From the NCBI RefSeq assembly GCF_031143425.1, contig NC_090441.1:224622928-224686927 (forward strand): 64,000 bases of DNA, in the 5' to 3' direction. Shown piece by piece: positions 10,844-22,773 of the stretch (positions within the stretch are counted from its first letter, which is position 1; every line of letters starts with the position of its first letter). The notes under the pieces are model-generated. The model made no database searches. It was not told where the DNA came from and worked only from the letters and a program-made list of their open reading frames with translations. The translations under genes and the position numbers were made by a program. This stretch comes from Pleurodeles waltl. Taxonomy: Eukaryota > Chordata > Amphibia > Caudata > Salamandridae.

Positions 10844-12389
10844 AAATGGTGTTGAGGTTCAGGCCTACAGGGACACTGGAGCCAGTGTGACTATGGTCAT
10901 AGAGAAACTGGTCCACCCTGAACAACACCTACTTGGTCACCAGTACCAAGTAACCGATGCTCACAACAACACACTTAGCCACCCCATGGCTGTTGTTAAT
11001 CTCAACTGGGGGGGGGTTACTGGTCCAAAGAAAGTTGTGGTAGCTTCAGATTTACCTGTAGACTGTCTATTAGGGAATGATTTGGAGACATCAGCTTGGT
11101 CAGATGTGGAGTTGGAGGCCCATGCAGCAATGCTGGGCATCCCAGGGCATATTTTTGCTTTGACAAGGGCTCAGGCCAAAAAGCAAAAAGGACAGGGAAG
11201 CTTGGATCCTGGAACAATGGACCAAGTGCTCCCTAAAGCTAGGGCTAGTAGAAGCAAACCACTTCCTACTATCCCTTCCTCTACAGTGGATTCAACTTCT
11301 GAGGAAGAAGAATTCCCTCCCTGTGCAGAACCTACACCAGAGGAGCTGGAAGCAGACACTGCTGAGCTTTTGGGTGAAGGGGGGCCTGCCAGAGAGGAGC
11401 TGAGTGTGGCACAGCAAACCTGTCCCACATTAGAGGGTCTCAGACAGCAAGCTGTCAAACAGGCTAATGGGGATGTCAGTGACTCTCACAGAGTTTACTG
11501 GGAGGACAACCTCTTGTACACTGAGCATAGGGATCCTAAACTTGGAGCTGCCAGGAGATTAGTGATTCCTCAGGAGTACAGAAAGTTCCTCCTAACACTG
11601 GCACATGACATTCCCTTAGCTGGGCTCCTAGGACAAATGAAAACTTGGCACAGGCTTGTTCCACTGTTTCATTGGCCTAGGATGTCTGAGGACACAAAGG
11701 AATTTTGTAAGTCCTGTGAAACCTGTCAAGCCAGTGGCAAGACAGGTGGCACCCCAAAGGCACCCCTTATTCCACTGCCTGTGGTTGGGGTTCCCTTTGA
11801 AAGGGTAGGGGTTGACATAGTTGGCCCCCTTGACCCTCCTACTGCTTCAGGCAATAGATTTATCTTGGTGGTAGTGGACCATGCCACAAGATATCCTGAA
11901 GCTATTCCTTTAAGGACCACTACAGCTCCTGCAGTGGCAAAGGCCCTCCTGGGAATATTTTCTAGGGTGGGCTTCTCAAAGGAAGTAGTATCAGACAGGG
12001 GAAGCAATTTCATGTCTGCATACATAAAGGCCATGTGGAAGGAGTGTGGTGTAACGTACAAGTTCACAACACCCTATCATCCACAAACAAATGGACTGGT
12101 GGAGAGATTTAATAAAACTCTCAAAGGCATGATTATGGGTCTCCCTGAAAAACTCCGCAGGAGATGGGATATCCTTCTACCATGCCTCCTTTTTGCCTAC
12201 AGGGAGGTACCCCAGAAAGGAGTGGGCTTCAGCCCCTTTGAACTTCTTTTTGGACACCCTGTTAGGGGTCCACTCACACTTGTAAAGGAGGGTTGGGAAC
12301 AACCTTTAAAAGCTCCTAAGCAGGATATTGTGGATTATGTACTTGGCCTCAGATCAAGGATGGCTGGGGAACATGAAAAAGGCCAGTAA
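10785..12389 (+). pseudogene. pol: Pol, first part: aspartic protease and integrase
   Basis: The frame is open from 10785 and overlaps the end of gag (to about 10843) in the -1 frame, so a -1 ribosomal shift is the likely way in. There is no ATG near the start, and the TTG at 10803 need not be an initiator. Numbering from 10803: protease active site DTGAS at 24-28; integrase zinc region 268-308 (H268, C305, C308); catalytic core D338, D398, E434, a DD35E spacing, in VDIVGPL, VVSDRGSNF and NGLVERFN. The second zinc His expected in the family motif PLAGHLG is Leu275 here. The frame stops at 12387-12389 and the protein continues in the +1 frame, apparently through an indel. Confidence 0.9.
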
Positions 12390-14190
12390 AAACCTTCAGG
12401 CCAGCCAAGAGCTCCAGAAGCAATGGCATGATCAGAAGGCTGTTTTGGTTCAGTACCAACCAGGGCAGAAAGTGTGGGTCTTGGAGCCTGTGGCCCCAAG
12501 AGCACTCCAAGATAAATGGAGTGGTCCCCACACAATTGTTGAAAAGAAGGGAGAAGTCACCTATTTAGTTGACTTAGGCACTGCCAGGAGTCCCCTTAGG
12601 GTGCTCCATGTCAACCGCCTGAAACCCTACTATGACAGGGCTGATCTCACCCTGCTCATGGCAACTGATGAGGGACAGGAAGAAGACAGTGATCCTCTAC
12701 CTGATCTCTTCTCTTCCACAGAACAAGATGCTCTTGTGGAAGGTGTAGTTTTGGCGGATTGTCTTACTGCTGAGCAGAAAGACAATTGCATAAATCTCCT
12801 AGATCAATTCTCTGAACTCTTCTCTACTGTGCCAGGTACCACTTCTTGGTGTGAGCACACTATAGATACTGGAGACAGTTTACCTGTCAAAAGTAAGATC
12901 TATAGGCAGCCTGACCATGTCAGGGACTGCATAAAGCAAGAGGTCCAGAAAATGTTAGAACTAGGAGTGGTTGAGCACTCTGACAGTCCATGGGCTTCCC
13001 CTGTGGTACTGGTACCAAAACCCCATTCCAAAGATGGAAAGAAGGAAATGCAGTTTTGTGTAGACTATAGAGGTCTCAACTTGGTAACCAAAACTGATGC
13101 TCACCCTATACCCAGGGCAGATGAGCTCATAGATACACTGGCATCTGCCAAGTATCTAAGCACTTTTGATTTGACTGCAGGGTATTGGCACATCAAATTG
13201 TCAGAAGATGCTAAACCTAAGACTGCATTTTCTACCATTGGAGGACATTACCAGTTTACTGTAATGCCTTTTGGTTTGAAAAATGCACCTGCCACTTTTC
13301 AGAGGTTGGTGAACACAGTCCTGCAAGGGCTGGAAGCTTTCAGTGCAGCTTATTTGGACGATATAGCTGTCTTTAGCTCCAGCTGGGATGATCACCTGGT
13401 CCACCTATGGAAAGTTTTGGAGGCCCTGCAAAAGGCAGGCCTCACTATCAAGTCTTCAAAGTGCCAGATAGGGCAGGGTAAGGTCGTTTATCTGGGACAC
13501 CTTGTTGGTGGGGAACAGATTGCACCACTTCAGGGGAAAATCCAAACAATTATTGATTGGGTTCCCCCTACCACTCAGACTCAGGTGAGAGCCTTCCTAG
13601 GCCTCACTGGGTATTACAGGAGGTTCATTAAGAACTATGGCTCCATTGCAGCCCCTCTTAATGACCTCACATCCAAGAAAATGCCTAAAAAGGTATTATG
13701 GACAGCAAACTGTCAGAAAGCTTTTGAGGAGCTGAAGCAGGCCATGTGCTCTGCACCTGTCCTGAAAAGCCCTTGTTACTCTAAAAACTTCTATGTCCAA
13801 ACTGATGCATCTGAATTAGGAGTAGGGGCAGTCCTATCACAACTTAATTCTGAGGGCCAGGATCAACCTGTTGCTTTTATTAGAAGGAGGTTGACCCCTA
13901 GAGAAAAGCGTTGGTCTGCCATTGAGAGGGAGGCCTTTGCTGTGGTCTGGGCACTGAAGAAGTTGAGGCCATACCTGTTTGGCACTCACTTCATTGTTCA
14001 GACAGACCACAAACCTCTACTTTGGCTAAAACAAATGAAAGGTGAAAATCCTAAATTGTTGAGGTGGTCCATATCCCTACAGGGAATGGACTATACAGTG
14101 GAACATAGACCTGGGAGTAGCCACTCCAATGCAGATGGACTCTCCAGATATTTCCACTTAGACAATGAAGACTCATCAGGTCATGGCTAG
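12328..14190 (+). pseudogene. pol: Pol, second part: integrase C-terminus, reverse transcriptase, RNase H
   Basis: This 620-codon frame picks up where 10785-12389 stops. Residues 40-105 are the integrase C-terminal domain with a GPY/F-type core (DKWSGPHTIVEKKG, VLHVNRLKPYY). Reverse transcriptase covers about 185-400: FDLTAGYWHIKL with D281, MPFGLKNAPATFQ, and the catalytic YLDD at 342-345. RNase H covers about 485-610: D493, E535, D560 and the final HSNADGLS. All catalytic residues I can name are present, so the enzyme end is well kept. The protein ends 33 bp before the 3' LTR with no integrase after RNase H, which confirms the unusual domain order. Confidence 0.93.
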
Positions 14191-14208
14191 TCTTATTGTC
14201 CTTCGTTT

Positions 14209-14223
14209 GGGGGGGGGGGGTTG
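14209..14223 (+). promoter_or_regulatory. Purine tract made of a 12-G run
   Basis: Twelve consecutive Gs (14209-14220) followed by TTG lie directly before the 3' LTR start at 14224. This is where the polypurine tract belongs. A pure G run rather than mixed A/G is unusual and could form a G-quadruplex. Confidence 0.7.
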
Positions 14224-17217
14224 TGTAGGAAAGTACCATCTTGCCTGGCATGTTACCCCCATTTTTCACTGTATATATGTTGTTTTAGTTGTATGTGTCA
14301 CTGGGACCCTGGTAACCCAGGGCCCCAGTGCTCATAAGTGTGCCTGAATGTGTTACCTGTGTAGTGACTAACTGTCTCACTGAGGCTCTGCTAATCAGAA
14401 CCTCAGTGGTTATGCTCTCTCATTTCTTTCAAAATTGTCACTAACAGGCTAGTGACCATTTTTACCAATTTACATTGGCTTACTGGAACACCTTTATAAT
14501 TCCCTAGTATATGGTACTGAGGTACCCAGGGTATTGGGGTTCCAGGAGATCCCTATGGGCTGCAGCATTTCTTTTGCCACCCATAGGGAGCTCTGACAAT
14601 TCTTACACAGGCCTGCCACTGCAGCCTGAGTGAAATAACGTCCACGTTATTTCACAGCCATTTTACACTGCACTTAAGTAACTTATAAGTCACCTATATG
14701 TCTAACCTTTACCTGGTAAAGGTTAGGTGCAAAGTTACTTAGTGTGAGGGCACCCTGGCACTAGCCAAGGTGCCCCTACATTGTTCAGAGCCAATTCCCT
14801 GAACTTTGTGAGTGCGGGGACACCATTACACGCGTGCACTACATATAGGTCACTACCTATATGTAGCTTCACAATGGTAACTCCGAATATGGCCATGTAA
14901 CATGTCTATGATCATGGAATTGCCCCCTCTATGCCATCCTGGCATAGTTGGCACAATCCCATGATCCCAGTGGTCTGTAGCACAGACCCTGGTACTGCCA
15001 AACTGCCCTTCCTGGGGTTTCACTGCAGCTGCTGCTGCTGCCAACCCCTCAGACAGGCATCTGCCCTCCTGGGGTCCAGCCAGGCCTGGCCCAGGATGGC
15101 AGAACAAAGAACTTCCTCTGAGAGAGGGTGTGACACCCTCTCCCTTTGGAAAATGGTGTGAAGGCAGGGGAGGAGAAGCCTCCCCCAGCCTCTGGAAATG
15201 CTTTGTTGGGCACAGAGGTGCCCAATTCTGCATAAGCCAGTCTACACCGGTTCAGGGGACCCCTTAGCCCTGCTCTGGCGCGAAACTGGACAAAGGAAAG
15301 GGGAGTGACCACTCCCCTGACCTGCACCTCCCCTGGGAGGTGTCCAGAGCTCCTCCAGTGTGCTCCAGACCTCTGCCATCTTGGAAACAGAGGTGCTGCT
15401 GGCACACTGGACTGCTCTGAGTGGCCAGTGCCCCCAGGTACGTCAGAGACTCCTTGTGATAGGCTCCTTCAGGTGTTGCTAGCCTATCCTCTCTCCTAGG
15501 TAGCCAAACCCTCTTTTCTGGCTATTTAGGGTCTCTGTCTCTGGGGAAACTTTAGATAACGAATGCATGATCTCAGCCGAGTTCCTCTGCATCTCTCTCT
15601 TCACCTTCTGATAAGGAATCGACTGCTGACCGCGCTGGAAGCCTGCAAACCTGCAACATAGTAGCAAAGACGACTACTGCAACTCTGTAACGCTGATCCT
15701 GCCGCCTTCTCGACTGTTTTCCTGCTTGTGCATGCTGTGGGGGTAGTCTGCCTCCTCTCTGCACCAGAAGCTCCGAAGAAATCTCCCGTGGGTCGACGGA
15801 ATCTTCCCCCTGCAACCGCAGGCACCAAAAAGCTGCATTACCGGTCCCTTGGGTCTCCTCTCAGCACGACGAGCGAGGTCCCTCGAATCCAGCGACTCTG
15901 TCCAAGTGACCCCCACAGTCCAGTGACTCTTCAGTCCAAGTTTGGTGGAGGTAAGTCCTTGCCTCACCTCGCTGGGCTGCATTGCTGGGAACCGCGACTT
16001 TTGCAGCTACTCCGGCCCCTGTGCACTTCCGGCGGAAATCCTTTGTGCACAGCCAAGCCTGGGTCCACGGCACTCTAACCTGCATTGCACGACTTTCTAA
16101 GTTGGTCTCCGGCGACGTGGGTCTCCTTTGTGCAACTTCGGCAAGCACCATTTCACGCATCCTCGTAGTGCCTGTTTCTGGCACTTCTCCGGGTGCTACC
16201 TGCTTCAGAGAGGGCTCCTTGTCTTGCTCGACGTCCCCTCTCTCTGCTGGTCCAATTTGCGATCTTCTGGTCCCTCCTGGGCCTCAGCAGCGTCCAAAAA
16301 CGCTAACCGCACGATTTGCAGCTAGCAAGGCTTGTTGGCGTTCTTTCGGCAGGAAAACACTTCTGCACGACTCTCCATGGCGAGTGGGATCCGTCCACCA
16401 AAGGGGAATTCTCTAGCCCTTTTCGTTCCTGCAGAAACCTCAGCTTCTTCTGTCCAGTAGAAGCTTCTTTGCACCCGCAGCTGGCATTTCCTGGGCATTT
16501 GCCCATCTCCGACTTGCTTGTGACTTTTGGGCTTGGTCCCCTTGTTCCACAGGTACCCTAGATTGGAAATCCACAATTGTTGCATTGCTGGTTTGTGTCT
16601 TTCCTGCATTATTCCTCTAACACGACTTCTTTGTCCTTAGGGGAACTTTAGTGCACTTTGCACTCACTTTTCAGGGTCTTGGGGAGGGTTATTTTTCTAA
16701 CTCTCACTATTTTCTAATAGTCCCAGCGACCCTCTACAAGGTCACATAGGTTTGGGGTCCATTCGTGGTTCGCATTCCACTTTTGGAGTATATGGTTTGT
16801 GTTGCCCCTATCCCTATGTTTCCCCATTGCATCCTATTGTAACTATACATTGTTTGCACTGTTTTCTAAGACTATACTGCATATTTTTGCTATTGTGTAT
16901 ATATATCTTGTGTATATTTCCTATCCTCTCACTGAGGGTACACTCTAAGATACTTTGGCATATTGTCATAAAAATAAAGTACCTTTATTTTTAGTATAAC
17001 TGTGTATTGTGTTTTCTTATGATATTGTGCAAGTGACACTTGTGGTACTGTAGTAGCTTCACACGTCTCCTAGTTCAGCCTAAGCTGCTCTGCTAAGCTA
17101 CCATTATCTATCAGCCTAAGCTGCTAGACACCCTATACACTAATAAGGGATAACTGGGCCTGGTGCAAGGTGCAAGTACCCATTGGTACTCACTACAAGC
17201 CAGTCCAGCCTCCTACA
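14224..17217 (+). repeat. 3' LTR of the Gmr1-type element
   Basis: Same start and end as the 5' LTR and nearly identical in between. Small differences include GCTGGTCCTGCTGCC at 6732 against GCTGCTGCTGCTGCC here. Its AATAAA at 16973-16978 would end the genomic transcript. ATTTG follows at 17218-17222. Confidence 0.95.
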
Positions 17218-17222
17218 ATTTG

Positions 17223-17918
17223 TACATGAAGGGAAGCTCCCACACCTCATTGATGTAACTATCTCCCAACTTTTCATATCTGCCTACCGGAACATGTTTC
17301 AAACAAGAAGTGAATTGTAATGTAGAAATAGGCAAATTAATAACCCGTGTATCAACCACTCTGCAGAGGGAATCCCGGCCACAGTAAAAGGCAATCTTTC
17401 TAACTTTTCAATGTTGAGCATGACATACGTCGCCTCCATTAGTTGTTGTTGTCCTGTTAAATTAAAGGAAAAAAATATTTCCCTGGCACTGATGTGCTGC
17501 CACGGAACGCGACCCGCCTTCAATGACTGAATCGTCTAACCCAACTGTATAGTGGACCTGGTCTGACTCTGTCCATGATATAAAGAAGACATATCAGATC
17601 GTATAATGTCTATAGCAGAAGAAACAATGTTGTTAATTGTATATATCCGGTCGGACAAGCTTTGAATTCCATTATCCACATCAGCTAATGCTTTTTTCAG
17701 ATTTTCCTGATCTATCTGCCTTAACCGGGCTGCAGCCTCTTGTTGGGAAAGTTTCCATATTTCATTGTATACTTCATACAAGAAACGCTTCCTACGTGGT
17801 GTCTTCGGGCCTGACAAAAAATCTTGTAAGTCAGTGTTATTAGACAGGAGAGTGACATGTGTCTTAACTGCATCTAGCGAGCATGATTTTAGCCATTGCT
17901 CGCACAATTTTCCCACAC
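17223..17918 (-). pseudogene. env: Retroviral env remnant, middle piece with a furin-type site
   Basis: This segment lies between the two large insertions. On the minus strand the frame open to 17536 contains PRRKR, a furin-type cleavage site between surface and membrane subunits. It is followed by a helical, Gln/Ile-rich stretch typical of a fusion-protein core. One in-frame stop separates it from the piece at 17299-17523, and a further frame change lies near 17300. Only the part below 17919 is retroviral; the start of the longer ORF running to 18228 is Harbinger sequence. The family of the virus is uncertain. Confidence 0.65.
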
Positions 17919-17921
17919 TAT
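17919..17921. repeat. Target duplication TAT, left side of Harbinger copy 1
   Basis: TAT precedes GGGGGTCATTCC at 17922 and recurs at 26870-26872 directly after the inverted end. Harbinger elements make 3-bp duplications, usually TWA; TAT is off that consensus. Confidence 0.8.
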
Positions 17922-18798
17922 GGGGGTCATTCCAACCCTGGCGGTCGGTGTTAAAGCGGCGGCCAACCCGCCAACAGGCAGGCGGTCCAAAAAATGGAAT
18001 TCTGACCCTGGCGGAAACCGCCAACAGAGACCGCCACTTTAACACTCCTACCGCCACGGCGGAACAAACAAACAGCGCGGCGGTCACCGCCAACAGACAG
18101 GCGGGAGACAATGTACCGCCCACCCTATCACAACTCACCAATCCGCCACCTTTTCCGGGGCTGGAGCCCCGCCGATAAAAATACGCCGGAAACAGACTAC
18201 GAACGGGAAAACGCTCACCTCTACACACTCCACAAGGAATCTGGACAGCATGGAACCAGAACTACACATCCTACCAGCTATTGTCTACCTGCTCCTCTAC
18301 CAGGAGCACGAACGCCGGCGCAGAAGACAACAGTGAGTACTGCACCTATGACACAGGGGAGGGGGGAGGCAAAAATATTACGGGCACACACATACGCGAC
18401 ACACCCACCCTCACCCACAACTACCTACACATCAATGCTGAGCAACAACTCAGAGTGACACCCCCCAAACCCCCCGGAAGAATGCAAAGACAAAATAAAA
18501 TGATCATGAAATTTGAATATATTGTACGGCTAAGTTAAAAATTATTTCGAACATCTATAACAATATAAACATATGTAAATTGTCCTGTCCAAATTGGGTT
18601 TCAGTCATTGTACGTGGACCAATGGGCCTGAACACATGGGAAAAGCCCACACAGGAGACCCGAATCCATTGGAGAGAACACTGCAGGGGCATCAGATAGC
18701 AAAACTACAGGCACCTCAGGGGGAAGGGAAGGGGGGCACCTCAGCCAGATGAGTCCACAACGCCAGATCCACGAGGGGCCTCCATGGCCACTGTTCAA

Positions 18799-19087
18799 TC
18801 CTGGGGAGTGCAAAGCCACAGTCTCTCAAGTCTCTACAGTGGGTGGTTTGCCCACTGTACCATCCTGGGGAGTGCAAAGCCACAGTCTCTCAAGTCTCTA
18901 CAGTGGGTGGTTTGCCCACTGTGCCATCCTGGGGAGTGCAAAGCAACAGTCTCTCAAGTCTCTACAGTGGGTGGGTTGACCACTGTGCCATCCTGGGGAG
19001 TGCAAAGCCACAGTCTCTCAAGTCTCTACAGTGGGTGGGTTGACCACTGTGCCATCCTGGGGAGTGCAAAGCCACAGTCTCTCAAGT
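18799..19087. repeat. 64-bp tandem repeat, about 4.5 copies
   Basis: Each unit starts TCCTGGGGAGTGCAAAGCCA. Starts are at 18799, 18863, 18927, 18991 and 19055, an exact 64-bp period. The frames across it are not conserved as protein. It lies inside Harbinger copy 1, downstream of gene B. Confidence 0.92.
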
Positions 19088-19185
19088 AGATGCAGGTCTC
19101 CACTGGTTCTGGAGGAGGCATGGTTCCCAGAGTGCATCGTGCAGCCCTGCCCGACACAGATCCGGGCCTGCCCCTTCTGCCAATG

Positions 19186-20163
19186 GGCCAGCGGTGCTTG
19201 ACTTGAAGGGCCCAGCGGAGCGGTGCTTGAGATGAAGGGCCCAGCGGAGCAGTGCTTGAGAGGAAGGGCCCAGCGGAGCGGTGCAGAGACGGCGGGGCCC
19301 AGCGGAGCGGTGCTTGAGAGGAAGGGCCCAGCGGAGCGGTGCAGAGACGGCGGGGCCCAGCGGAGCGGTGCTTGAGATGAAGGGCCCAGCGGAGCGGTGC
19401 AGAGACGGCGGGGCCCAGCAGAGCGGTGCTTGAGAGGAAGGGCCCAGCGGAGCGGTGCAGAGACGGCGGGGCCTAGCGGAGCGGTGCTTGAGATGAAGGG
19501 CCCAGCGGAGTGGTGCTTGAGATGAAGGGCCCAGCGGAGCGGTGCTTGTCTTGAAGGGCCCTGTTCAGCGGTTCTTGAGACGGCGGTGCCCTGTTCAGCG
19601 GTGCTTGTCTTGAAGGGCCCTGTTCAGCGGTGCTTGTCTTGAAGGGCCCTGTTCAGCGGTTCTTGAGACGGCGGTGCCGTGTTCAGCGGTGCTTGACTTG
19701 AAGGGCCCTGTTCAGCGGTGCTTGTCTTGAAGGGCCCTGTTCAGCGGTTCTTGAGACGGCGGTGCCCTGTTCAGCGGTGCTTCACGTGAAGGGCCCTGTT
19801 CAGCGGTGGTTGTCTTGAAGGGCCCTGTTCAGCGGTGCTTGTCTTGAAGGGCCCTGTTCAGCGGTGCTTGACTTGAAGGGCCCTGTTCAGCGGTGCTTGT
19901 CTTGAAGGGCCCTGTTCAGCGGTGCTTGTCTTGAAGGGCCCTGTTCAGCGGTTCTTGAGACGGTGGTGCCCTGTTCAGCGGTGCTTGTCTTGAAGGGCCC
20001 TGTTCAGCGGTGCTTGTCTTGAAGGGCCCTGTTCAGCGGTTCTTGAGACGGCGGTGCCCTGTTCAGCGGTGCTTGACTTGAAGGGCCCTGTTCAGCGGTG
20101 CTTGTCTTGAAGGGCCCTGTTCAGCGGTGCTTGTCTTGAAGGGCCCTGTTCAGCGGTGCTTGA
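19186..20163. repeat. 29-bp minisatellite with two unit types
   Basis: About 33 copies of a 29-bp unit. Up to about 19540 the unit carries GCCCAGCGGAGCGGTGCTTG. From there to the end it carries CCCTGTTCAGCGGTGCTTG followed by TCTTGAAGGG, with every few units replaced by a TTCTTGAGACGGCGGTG variant. The array ends about 40 bp from the gene B stop codon, so it would lie in the gene B 3' untranslated region. There are no unique spacers, so this is not CRISPR-like. Confidence 0.92.
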
Positions 20164-20204
20164 CATGTATCTCCTGGGCACCAGATCCGGCAAATATTTT
20201 GAGT

Positions 20205-22773
20205 TCACTCGCCATCCGACTTCTCGCTTACGGGGTCCTCCTGTGCTGGAGTCCTGGGCCCGTGGGTGTCCTCCTTCACACCCGGAATGGGGCTGGTGGG
20301 GCCCTCCTGGGCAGCTCGCCTGCTGCCGGACTTGTTGGCCGTGCTGCCCTTGCCATCCTTCCGTGATTCTCTGTGGCCCTTGCCTCCCTTTGTCGATGTG
20401 CCAGGTGGCACCCCACTTCCTGACGGTGCCAGGGTAGTGCCTTTGGAGGCTGCCGTCTCTGCCCTCTCGCGCCGGGCCTTGCCTTTCTTTGATTTTTTCC
20501 CAGGGGGTGGGCTGGCTGTCCCTTTACTGCTGGCCGATGTAGCTGCCCTTGAGGGTGGTGGACTCCAATATCCCTGGACTATGGTCCTTGTAGGTCCAGG
20601 GGTTGTGGTGGCTGAGGTGCTGATTGGACTCTTACGAGATGGAGGGGGTGGGTCAGGTGATGGAAAGAGGTTAATTTTGGACAGGAAAAACTTTTTAGGA
20701 GCAGTGGGAAGGGTAGGTGCAGTGGGTATGGGAGTGGAGGAAGAGGATGTGGTTGTAGGAGAGTCAAGTGTGGTGTCTTTGGGTGCAGCTGCTTGTGACG
20801 GAGGCTGTCGTGAGGTGGATGGCTGTTGGGTGGGTGGCTGCCTGCGTTTGTGTGGTTTGGAAGAGGGGGTGACAGACACACAGGGAGAGGACACAGGTGA
20901 CGTGTAAATGGCAGTGGGGGTGGTGACTGCACGTGTGCGGAGTGTTCTGGTGGGTGTGCTGGTGATGGACGTAGTGGCTGATGATGTTGTGCATGCAAGT
21001 GTGAGTGGAGAAGTCACAGGGAGGGAGGAGGGAGACGAGAAGGAGGGGGACACAGAGGAGGCAGTGGCTGTTGGCATGTCTGCATGTGGCTGTTGCTTGT
21101 GTGAATGCTTGTGTGATGTGTGGTGCTTATGTCTGGATGAGCTGCCCTTTGGTGTTGAGGTGTGTGCAGGCTGGTCCGTAGGTGTGTCTGGGATAGGCAG
21201 AGGAACAGGGGAGTGGGACTGGGTTGAGGAAATTGGAGGAGGGAGGCAGGAAACAGGGACAATCGCTGCCGTCAGTGCTGAGGCCAGAGCATTGAACGAT
21301 CGCTGATGGGCAGCCTGACCCGAATGAATGCCCTCCAGGTATGCATTGCTCCGGTGCACCTCCCTTTCTACCCCCTGGATGGCATTCAAAAGAGTAGACT
21401 GCCCAACAATGAGCGTCCTGAGGAGGTCAATGACCTCCTCACTGAGGGCAGCAGGGGTAACTGGGGCAGGGCCTGAGGTGCCTGGGGCGAAGGAGATGCC
21501 CGCCTTTGTGTGCGAGCGGGCACGGGGCGAACGCTGAGGGGCTGCTTGGAGGGCGGAGCTGGTGCGCTGGGTGGCGGCTGTACCTGTTGTAGCGGTGGGC
21601 ACGGATGTTGCCGCCACCACAAGGGAGCTCTCTTCCGAGGACGTGTCTGTGTCGCTGATGTCTCCACGTGTCCCCGTTGTGGAGCTCCCCTCGCCCTCCG
21701 TCTCACTGGTGAACTCCGAGTCGGTTGCATAGCCCTCCTGGGCCATGTGAGATGCAGCTCCCTCGTGCTCCGATGCCACTTCTCCTCCGCCTGATGATGC
21801 TAATGCACACATGTACAGGAAGAGCAGTAAAAAAGGGGGGGGGGAAATAAAGACATGTTGAGTGCATGCATTGGCAACACAGTTGGCGGAGAGGACAGAC
21901 ACAGAAGCCCCCTGCACTACGCCGCGCACTTGGGGTACACTACTCAATCATTGGGACTTGGCCTACAAGCCTATGGATGACAACTGCACACATAGGTGAC
22001 ACAGGGCCATGGATAGCTGTACTTGGCACCCTACAGAGGTGGGGGGCGGGGGCACAGGGCCATGCCTTACGGAGGGGCCTAGCCTACAGAAATCGCCCTG
22101 GCCTAGGGATACCCACAGCCCTCCTCCCCCACCCAGACACCTCCACTGCGTGCTAAGATTGCAGAATGTGCTTGTACTCACCCCCTTGTGTCTGCTGTGC
22201 TGTCCTCACGCGCCCATCCAAATCTGGGTAGGCCACCGCCAGGATCTGGGAAATCAGGGGGGTCAATTGACAAGTGGCACCCCTCCTACGTTGGGAGGCC
22301 ATCCCCAGCAGAGCCTCCGCGGTCTTCCTGCTCCCGCGGCGGATGTCCTTCCACCTCTTGCGGCAGTGGGTGCCCCGTCTGTTGTGTACCCCCAGGGTCC
22401 GGACGTCCTTGGCGATGGAACGCCAAATGTCGATTTTCTGATGGGCGCTGACCTATGTGACATGTACAGGGGGAGAAAATAAAATATCATCATTTTCTGC
22501 ATGCTCGATGTGAGTGGCCCCCCCTCCCCACCCTTGCCATATGGCACATGCTCTCATCTGTCGTTTGATGCATGCCTCATTCGCTCCCCTCCCCACCATC
22601 CTTCATTCACCCCACTCAACCCAGGCATTGGCCAGAAAGCATGGTCCCAGTGTACTTACCTGTTGGTCTGGAGGACCGTAGAGTAGCGCATACTGAGGGA
22701 GGACCCCATCCACGAGTTTCTCCAATTCTTCAGAAGTGAAGGCAGGGGCCCTTTCCCCAGTCGCAGCAGCCAT
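20205..22773 (-). CDS. Harbinger gene B: spliced Myb/SANT-like protein with long disordered tail
   Basis: Three exons on the minus strand: 22773-22660 (114 nt), 22452-22182 (271 nt) and 21799-20205 (1,595 nt). All junctions have GT..AG ends (donors GTAAGTAC and GTGAGTAC, acceptors ACATAG and GCATTAG). The phases fit, giving 659 residues with no internal stop. Residues 11-115 form a Myb/SANT-like DNA-binding domain: FTSEELEKLVDG, then IWRSIAKDVRTLG and CRKRWKDIRRG. A short coiled coil follows (LLNAIQGVEREVHRSNAYL). The rest is a Ser/Thr/Pro-rich, probably unfolded tail with basic patches such as GKKSKKGKARRE that could be nuclear signals. By analogy with known Harbinger Myb proteins it may bind the transposon ends or escort the transposase; that role is inferred. 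Copy 2 has the same exon layout. Confidence 0.85.

Larger units (their letters stand above)
5929..17217 (+). mobile_element. Complete Gmr1-type Ty3/Gypsy LTR retrotransposon, 11.3 kb
   Basis: The element has two LTRs of about 2,995 bp (5929-8923, 14224-17217), an exact ATTTG target duplication, a primer site, gag, a pol region and a G-run purine tract. Its domain order is Gag, protease, integrase, reverse transcriptase, RNase H. In ordinary Gypsy elements integrase comes last. The order seen here is that described for Gmr1 of cod and related deuterostome Gypsy elements. The two LTRs are very similar by eye (about one or two differences per 100 bases), so the insertion is fairly recent. It is not intact: two stops break gag, a frame change splits pol, and a zinc-binding His of integrase is replaced. 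It landed in the env remnant of an older retrovirus. Confidence 0.95.

Noticed and set aside
17922..18228. N-terminal part of the 230-codon frame containing the furin site
   Set aside because: It is the inverted-repeat end of the Harbinger element; only the part below 17919 is retroviral.
19186..20163. Regular 29-bp repeats as a possible CRISPR array
   Set aside because: Units abut with no spacers, and the context is a vertebrate transposon.
20266..20907. 213-codon plus-strand ORF opposite gene B
   Set aside because: It is the mirror of a long low-complexity exon. The minus-strand frame has matching splice sites, a Myb domain and a second copy.
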